Positions 59,633-64,000 of a DNA stretch of 64,000 bases are shown here, in pieces. A program made the position numbers and the translations under genes. The number at the start of each line of letters is the position of its first letter. Position 1 is the stretch's first letter. The notes under the pieces are model-generated. The model saw only the letters and a program-made list of their open reading frames with translations, ran no database searches and was not told the origin of the DNA. The stretch is taken from assembly GCF_003253115.1 (NCBI RefSeq), contig NZ_QEQF01000001.1, positions 372,001-436,000 on the forward strand. Reading direction: 5' to 3'. The DNA is from Haemophilus_A paraphrohaemolyticus_A. GTDB taxonomy: Bacteria > Pseudomonadota > Gammaproteobacteria > Enterobacterales > Pasteurellaceae.

Positions 59633-59669
59633 GGTCTTTGTGCAACTGCTACATAATACCGAAAATTTT
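59633..59669 (-). repeat. Right copy of the 37-bp inverted repeat bounding the island
   Basis: Exact inverted copy of 52553-52589. An ACAAGCGGT-type core follows on the minus strand toward smrB (59680-59688). Confidence 0.85.
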
Positions 59670-59695
59670 GTCAAATTCCACCGCTTGTTTTTATT

Positions 59696-60235
59696 TTAAC
59701 GCTCAAACAATCGATGTTCCAAGCTGTCTTGTTGTTCGACTAAAATCAGAATAGCCGCATCTCCGCCCCACTCTTTTGGAGCTTGGTGCAAGGCTAACAC
59801 TTTCGGGTGTTGCACTAACCAGCGTGGAATTTGATCTTTAAGTGTGCGAGTACCAAACCCTGTCATAATGCTTGCGCAATAAACGTATTCACGTTCGCAT
59901 GCTAAAATTAAAGCGGCTAACTCTTTTTTCGCTTTTTCTTTGGTTAAACCGTGCAGATCTAAGAACAATTCTGGTTGGAAATCACCTCGGCGAAGCTGTT
60001 TTAAAATGTAAGGATCGGCATCTTCACGCAAATAGCGAACTTTTTCATTTTCTTCTTTTAGAAGCGGTTCATATTCATCCGAAAAGAAAAATTCGGTATC
60101 TTTTTGTTCTTGCATTTCACGCAGTTCATTGATTTTTTTGCGTGGTGGTTGGCTTGGTATAAACGTATCTTGCTTTATTTTTTTTGTGCCTTTAATTGCT
60201 TCGCGAAATAGTGCGAAATCATCTGTCTCTGTCAT
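59696..60235 (-). CDS. smrB: SmrB endonuclease (Smr domain), ribosome rescue factor
   Basis: A Smr-domain protein (179 aa) that cleaves mRNA at collided ribosomes. The N-terminal ALFREAIKGTKKIKQDTF and the Smr core ELFLDLHGLTKEKAKKELAAL, HGHG-like TGFGTRTLK and APKEWGGDAAILILVE are conserved. The usual HG(H/K)G catalytic motif reads TGFGTR here, a variant worth noting. Start 60235 has AAGGAGAAA upstream; a frame extending to 60424 overlaps prmB and is not conserved. Divergent from prmB, the usual arrangement. Confidence 0.92.
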   Translation of the reverse strand: MTETDDFALFREAIKGTKKIKQDTFIPSQPPRKKINELREMQEQKDTEFFFSDEYEPLLKEENEKVRYLREDADPYILKQLRRGDFQPELFLDLHGLTKEKAKKELAALILACEREYVYCASIMTGFGTRTLKDQIPRWLVQHPKVLALHQAPKEWGGDAAILILVEQQDSLEHRLFER

Positions 60236-60330
60236 TATTTTCTCCTTGTTTAAGGCTATTTTATCACAATAAAAAAGTTGATACATCCAAGCCAAAAAGG
60301 GATAATGCCCGTTATTTTTGAGGGGATAGT

Positions 60331-61275
60331 ATGTATCAACATAATTTAGAACTGCTTGAAGAAATGTCTGCTTCAAGTGCATTACAAGATTTAAAAACCA
60401 TTCAAGATATGATGCGTTGGGCATATAGCTATTTTAATGCATCCGATCTTTATTACGGACATGGCTATGAGAACGGTTGGCAAGAAGCGCAACAGCTTGT
60501 CTTGAGTGCACTTTCACTGCCTGCAGATGTGCCCGAAGCAATGTATGCGTCACGCTTAACCAATGTAGAAAAAACGCATGCGATTGAGCTTATTCAAGCC
60601 CGTTTAGGTACGCGTCAGCCCGTTGCTTATTTAACCAATTCTGCCTGGTTCTGTGGTTTGGAATTTTATGTCGATGAGCGTGTGATTGTACCTCGCTCAC
60701 CCATTGGTGAGTTAATTCGTGACCAATTCTCAGGCTTTATTAACCATAAACCTAAACGTATTTTAGATCTTTGTACTGGCAGCGGTTGCATTGCCATTGC
60801 TTGTGCAGAAACCTTCCCTGAGGCTGAGGTTGATGCGGTGGATTTATCGCTTGATGCATTAGATGTGGCTCAGATTAATATTGAACGCTATCAATTATCA
60901 GAGCGAGTGTTCCCAATTAGTTCGGATCTGTTTAACGATATTCCGCAAGATAAATACGATCTGATTGTGACAAACCCACCTTATGTGGATCATGAAGATT
61001 TAGATGAAATGCCAGAAGAGTTCCATTTTGAACCAGAATTAGCACTTGGTTCGGGCGAAGATGGGCTGGATATTACTAAACGTATTTTAGCTCAAGCTTC
61101 TGATTATTTATCAGACGATGGCGTGTTAATTTGTGAAGTCGGCAATAGTATGATTCACTTAATCGCACAATATCCAACCGTGCCATTTAATTGGGTTGAA
61201 TTTAAACAGGGTGGCTTGGGCGTGTTCAGTCTAACTAAAGCACAGTTGGATGAGAGTCATCATCTATTTAAATAA
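60331..61275 (+). CDS. prmB: Ribosomal protein uL3 glutamine methyltransferase PrmB
   Basis: N5-methylates a glutamine of ribosomal protein L3 using SAM (314 aa). SAM motif LDLCTGSGCIAIACAE and catalytic NPPY in LIVTNPPYVDHEDLDEMP are intact. The N-terminal all-helical domain (DMMRWAYSYFNASDLYYGHG) separates PrmB from PrmC/HemK. RBS GAGGGGA. Divergent from smrB. Confidence 0.96.
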   Translation: MYQHNLELLEEMSASSALQDLKTIQDMMRWAYSYFNASDLYYGHGYENGWQEAQQLVLSALSLPADVPEAMYASRLTNVEKTHAIELIQARLGTRQPVAYLTNSAWFCGLEFYVDERVIVPRSPIGELIRDQFSGFINHKPKRILDLCTGSGCIAIACAETFPEAEVDAVDLSLDALDVAQINIERYQLSERVFPISSDLFNDIPQDKYDLIVTNPPYVDHEDLDEMPEEFHFEPELALGSGEDGLDITKRILAQASDYLSDDGVLICEVGNSMIHLIAQYPTVPFNWVEFKQGGLGVFSLTKAQLDESHHLFK

Positions 61276-61383
61276 AAATATAGACATAGTAGACAAAATC
61301 GTTGCTAAAAAGCAATTTAAAACCTTATAAAATAAGGATTAAAGTACATTTTTACCAACGATTTGATCATATATACTTTTTTA

Positions 61384-62025
61384 TTATTCCGAACGTATCA
61401 TCGGAAATCCACCTAAATCCTTCAAGCTATTGACCATTTTGCAAAACAGCTCAGTTGTTTTTTCAGTATCGTATAACGCTGAATGTGCTTGCTTACCATC
61501 AAAGCTAATTTGCGCTTCTTTACACGCCTTGACCAAAACAGTTTGCCCATACATAAAGCCTGCAAGGGTTGCGGTGTCGAACATTGCAAATGGATGGAAA
61601 GGATCTCGCTTGGCGTTAATACGTTTAACTGCTGCTTGCAAAAAGCCTTGGTCAAAGGCAGCGTTATGTGCCACGATTACTGCCCTCTGGCAACCTTGTT
61701 CCTTCATTGCTCGGCGAACCATTTTAAACATTTCAGGAATCGCAATCACTTCTGGCACTGCACCACGCTCTGGGTTATCAATATCAATGCCATTTACCTT
61801 AAGTGATTCAGGGTTAATATTCGCCCCTTCAAAAGGTTGAATATGGTAGTGGCATTTTTGATCTTCGACTAAATAACCTTTTTCGTCCATTTTCACTGTG
61901 ACGGCGGCAAGTTCTAATAGAGCATCGGTTTGTGCATTGAGCCCTGCAGTTTCCACATCAATAATCACAGGCAAATAGCCACGAAAACGGTTCTTAAGCA
62001 AATTATAATCAGTTGTTTCTTCCAT
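61384..62025 (-). CDS. rnt: Ribonuclease T
   Basis: A DEDD-type 3'-5' exoribonuclease that trims tRNA and other stable RNA 3' ends (213 aa). The first metal-site motif is VIIDVETAGLNAQTD, with VAHNAAFDQGFL and HSALYDTEKTTELF carrying the remaining Asp and His residues. The start is ATG 62025; a GTG one codon upstream is also possible. It follows gloA by 8 nt and is co-transcribed with it. Confidence 0.95.
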   Translation of the reverse strand: MEETTDYNLLKNRFRGYLPVIIDVETAGLNAQTDALLELAAVTVKMDEKGYLVEDQKCHYHIQPFEGANINPESLKVNGIDIDNPERGAVPEVIAIPEMFKMVRRAMKEQGCQRAVIVAHNAAFDQGFLQAAVKRINAKRDPFHPFAMFDTATLAGFMYGQTVLVKACKEAQISFDGKQAHSALYDTEKTTELFCKMVNSLKDLGGFPMIRSE

Positions 62026-62033
62026 CACGGGAA

Positions 62034-62441
62034 TTAATTCCCCAACGCATCTTGTGCTTGTTTATTTTCGATAAACTCAATTTTGTAGCCATCTGGATCT
62101 TCAGCAAAGGCAATTACGGTTTTACCACCAAGTACTGGGCCTGGCTCACGGGTAATTTTACCGCCTGCAAAACGAATTGCTTCAATGGTTTCGTAAATAT
62201 TGTCTACGCCTAATGCGATATGACCGTAAGCTGTGCCCAACTCATAATTTTCTACGCCCCAGTTGTAAGTGAGCTCAATCACTGCACTTTCGCTTTCATC
62301 CGCATAACCTAAAAACGCAAGCGAATATTTGTATTCCGTATTTTCGCTAGTGCGGAGCAATTTCATCCCTAACACTTCTGTATAGAATTTGATTGAACGC
62401 TCTAAATTACCCACACGTAGCATAGTATGTAAAATTCTCAT
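62034..62441 (-). CDS. gloA: Lactoylglutathione lyase (glyoxalase I)
   Basis: A nickel/zinc enzyme that converts the methylglyoxal-glutathione hemithioacetal to lactoylglutathione (135 aa). Metal ligands are in LHTMLRVGNLERS, AVIELTYNWGV, YGHIALGVD and DPDGYKIEFIE. Starts at the second of two adjacent ATGs (62444/62441). First gene of gloA-rnt. Confidence 0.96.
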   Translation of the reverse strand: MRILHTMLRVGNLERSIKFYTEVLGMKLLRTSENTEYKYSLAFLGYADESESAVIELTYNWGVENYELGTAYGHIALGVDNIYETIEAIRFAGGKITREPGPVLGGKTVIAFAEDPDGYKIEFIENKQAQDALGN

Positions 62442-62527
62442 CATAATTAACCGCCTTAAACATTAAAAAAGTTGGCGTATTATGGCATAATTCCGCCACA
62501 AAATCATTTTTAAAATTAAATTACACT

Positions 62528-63349
62528 ATGTCTCATGATCACAACGCTCAAAAAAAATATGAAATTGCAATACACGCATTAGTCCCGCTGGTAACAATGC
62601 TTTTTGTACAAATGTTGCTAAATTACACCACAGCTCCTGCCAATATGATTTTTATCTCACCTTATTTATTAGCATTTTTGGTAGCTGTTGTTATCAGTAT
62701 TTTTGTGCTTTGGAAAGGGCAAATCTGCCCAGGACAAGCAAGTCGATTACTCTTTGTCTTTAAATTTTTCCTCATTTTTGCAGTGGGAAATCTTGCCTAT
62801 TCGCTTGCCTTCACGCCCAAACACATCCCAATGGCAATGGTGGCGATTGCCGCTATTCTCATTTCGTTAATTTATTGGAATGTCAGCAATACCGAACGTT
62901 TAACCAATGCAGTCGCTTACGGTTGTTTTGCCATTTGTGGCTTGGCGATTGTGCAATATTTAGCAATTTATTGGGTGGAAATTCCCTCGCTTTTCAACGG
63001 CATTCGTGCCAATAATTTTGCTCAATTATTGCTGGGCATTTTATTAGCGGGTTGGTATTTAATGCTTGCCAAAAGCCGTTTAGACGGTTTCTTTAAGTTA
63101 CTCGTGCAGCTTGCCCTGCTTATGCTCATTTTGAACTATGTTTGGGTTGCTTTTGTGCTTTATCAACAGCTTCAAATGATGCCTGAAATATCGCTTGTGC
63201 CTTATCTTATCCACTTCTGCATTCAGTTTGTGATTTTTGCAATTTTAGCTTGGTTACTACTTGGTAAAGGCGATAAGCAGATCAAAAATCCGCTTGGCTG
63301 GTCAGTTGCACTTGCCTTGGCGATGTTGTATCCCTTCACCAATATTTAA
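62528..63349 (+). CDS. Unknown multi-spanning inner-membrane protein
   Basis: A 273-residue, strongly hydrophobic protein with about eight to nine predicted transmembrane segments and a short cytosolic N-terminus (MSHDHNAQKKYEI). No catalytic or transport motif stands out. It is divergent from gloA and followed 12 bp later by a YdbH-like gene, with an uptake core in the gap, so the two may be co-transcribed. I do not recognise the family. Confidence 0.6.
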   Translation: MSHDHNAQKKYEIAIHALVPLVTMLFVQMLLNYTTAPANMIFISPYLLAFLVAVVISIFVLWKGQICPGQASRLLFVFKFFLIFAVGNLAYSLAFTPKHIPMAMVAIAAILISLIYWNVSNTERLTNAVAYGCFAICGLAIVQYLAIYWVEIPSLFNGIRANNFAQLLLGILLAGWYLMLAKSRLDGFFKLLVQLALLMLILNYVWVAFVLYQQLQMMPEISLVPYLIHFCIQFVIFAILAWLLLGKGDKQIKNPLGWSVALALAMLYPFTNI

Positions 63350-63361
63350 CCGCTTGTAACA

Positions 63362-64000
63362 ATGTTAAGACGCCTAGCAATTGGTTTGATGGCAATGATG
63401 GCTCTGCTTGTGGTGAGTGGAGCACTTTTCATTTCTAGCCCTGCTTTTTTCCACACCTTGAATCATTTTATGCCTGAAGGTTGGACAATTCAGCGCCTCG
63501 AACGAAATTTTTCACAGGAAAACCAATCAGTGCTGTTGCCCGCTTTTTCGGTGAATTTTCAAACTTGCTCGGTGGTAGAGATTGCCCCGATTCAATTCCA
63601 TTGGCAATCACCTAAAATGGTTTCAAGCGAAAAAGTCACGCTAGACTATCAATGCTTGCTGGATTTACCCTCTTCAGAAAGTCAAACTCGCGAATTTTCG
63701 CTTACCCCGATTTTGGCGTTAGTGCCGGAGATGATGCTAGAAGTGAAGCAAGTTACGTGGAAAAATCTCCCCGAAACACTTTCGCCTAGAATTAAACAAT
63801 TGCTTACTGAACCCGCTCAACTTAAAGCAAGCTATTTGAACGGCACGTTATCTACCGAAATCAATCAGCAAGCGGTCAAATTTGAAGGAAAACTTGCCGA
63901 TCTTGTTTTTACAGGCAACCTGTTTTACCAGCCGAGTGAAACAGAAAAACACAATCTCTTTTTTACCACACAATTTAATAAAAATTTACTTGATTTACCT
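63362..64000 (+). CDS. YdbH-like intermembrane lipid-transport protein, truncated by the window end
   Basis: The first 213 codons of a gene that runs past the window. There is one N-terminal transmembrane segment (about residues 6-26), then a periplasmic region with a Cys pair (NFQTCSVV and DYQCLLDL) and alternating beta-strand character. The order of short motifs (a TCxxxxIA-type segment, then a Leu-rich TPILALVPEMMLEVKQVTW) resembles YdbH, an AsmA-like phospholipid transporter. Starts at ATG 63362. The assignment rests on the N-terminus only. Confidence 0.5.
   Translation, partial: MLRRLAIGLMAMMALLVVSGALFISSPAFFHTLNHFMPEGWTIQRLERNFSQENQSVLLPAFSVNFQTCSVVEIAPIQFHWQSPKMVSSEKVTLDYQCLLDLPSSESQTREFSLTPILALVPEMMLEVKQVTWKNLPETLSPRIKQLLTEPAQLKASYLNGTLSTEINQQAVKFEGKLADLVFTGNLFYQPSETEKHNLFFTTQFNKNLLDLP

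Noticed and set aside
1..64000. tRNA or rRNA genes and CRISPR arrays
   Set aside because: I looked for T-loop GTTCGA contexts with acceptor pairing, rRNA-like stretches and regularly spaced direct repeats. The only tandem repeat is the 7-bp tract at 57008-57084, which has no spacers.

Overview
The window looks like a chromosomal segment of a gamma-proteobacterium of the family Pasteurellaceae. Almost every core gene reads as a standard H. influenzae/Actinobacillus-type orthologue. DNA-uptake-like cores of the ACAAGCGGT type recur (240, 8400, 33891, 63869 and others). That type is known from the Actinobacillus pleuropneumoniae/Mannheimia/Bibersteinia side of the family, not the AAGTGCGGT type of H. 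influenzae. I cannot name the species.

Layout. 0-14 kb: a GT9 heptosyltransferase-like gene, a PBP7-like peptidase, groESL, a ycjF-dusC-djlA block on the minus strand, a secreted unknown, metK, clpB, and a rdgB-ybjQ-ycgN operon. groESL and clpB share a nearly identical heat-shock (sigma-32) promoter, and metK has tandem MetJ boxes. 14-28 kb: a minus-strand operon yihI-DUF2489-hemN-lptD, then gltS, ampD-ruvX, rlmJ, pyrE, an LPS glucosyltransferase, purT with a PurR box, and plsB. A 271-bp branched palindrome lies between plsB and lexA. 28-39 kb: lexA, mutH, nagZ-rlmC, eno, a lone trpCF, yqcC-truC, a small yoaH-type gene, a secreted unknown and queF. 38.8-45.6 kb, minus strand: znuB, rarA, mreDCB, rplY and a short malic enzyme. 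45.8-51.4 kb: a citrate fermentation operon citDEF-citXG-citT with a perfect FNR box upstream but no citC. metF follows.

52.55-59.67 kb is an accessory island between the 3' ends of metF and smrB, bounded by inverted 37-bp repeats. It holds two divergent IS1595/ISXO2-type transposases, each followed by a small passenger-like gene, and a pair of related coiled-coil/winged-helix genes, one split by a frameshift. It also holds an XRE regulator and, directly behind it, a single-polypeptide restriction-modification gene (HsdR-type nuclease domain, N6-adenine methylase, one HsdS-type recognition domain). The start of that gene is followed by eleven copies of a 7-bp repeat. With eleven copies the ATG is out of frame, so it appears phase-OFF here; twelve or nine copies would restore it. 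This is the strongest candidate for something worth pursuing.

59.7-64 kb is core again: smrB/prmB divergent, gloA-rnt, an unknown multi-spanning membrane protein, and the start of a YdbH-like gene cut by the window edge.

Three decaying genes, all on the minus strand, sit in otherwise empty gaps: a homocysteine S-methyltransferase (7.15-7.41 kb) and a ClC chloride channel (37.2-37.8 kb), each collapsed by an internal deletion, and a 38-codon ompW tail (9.70-9.82 kb). I saw no rRNA, tRNA or CRISPR array.
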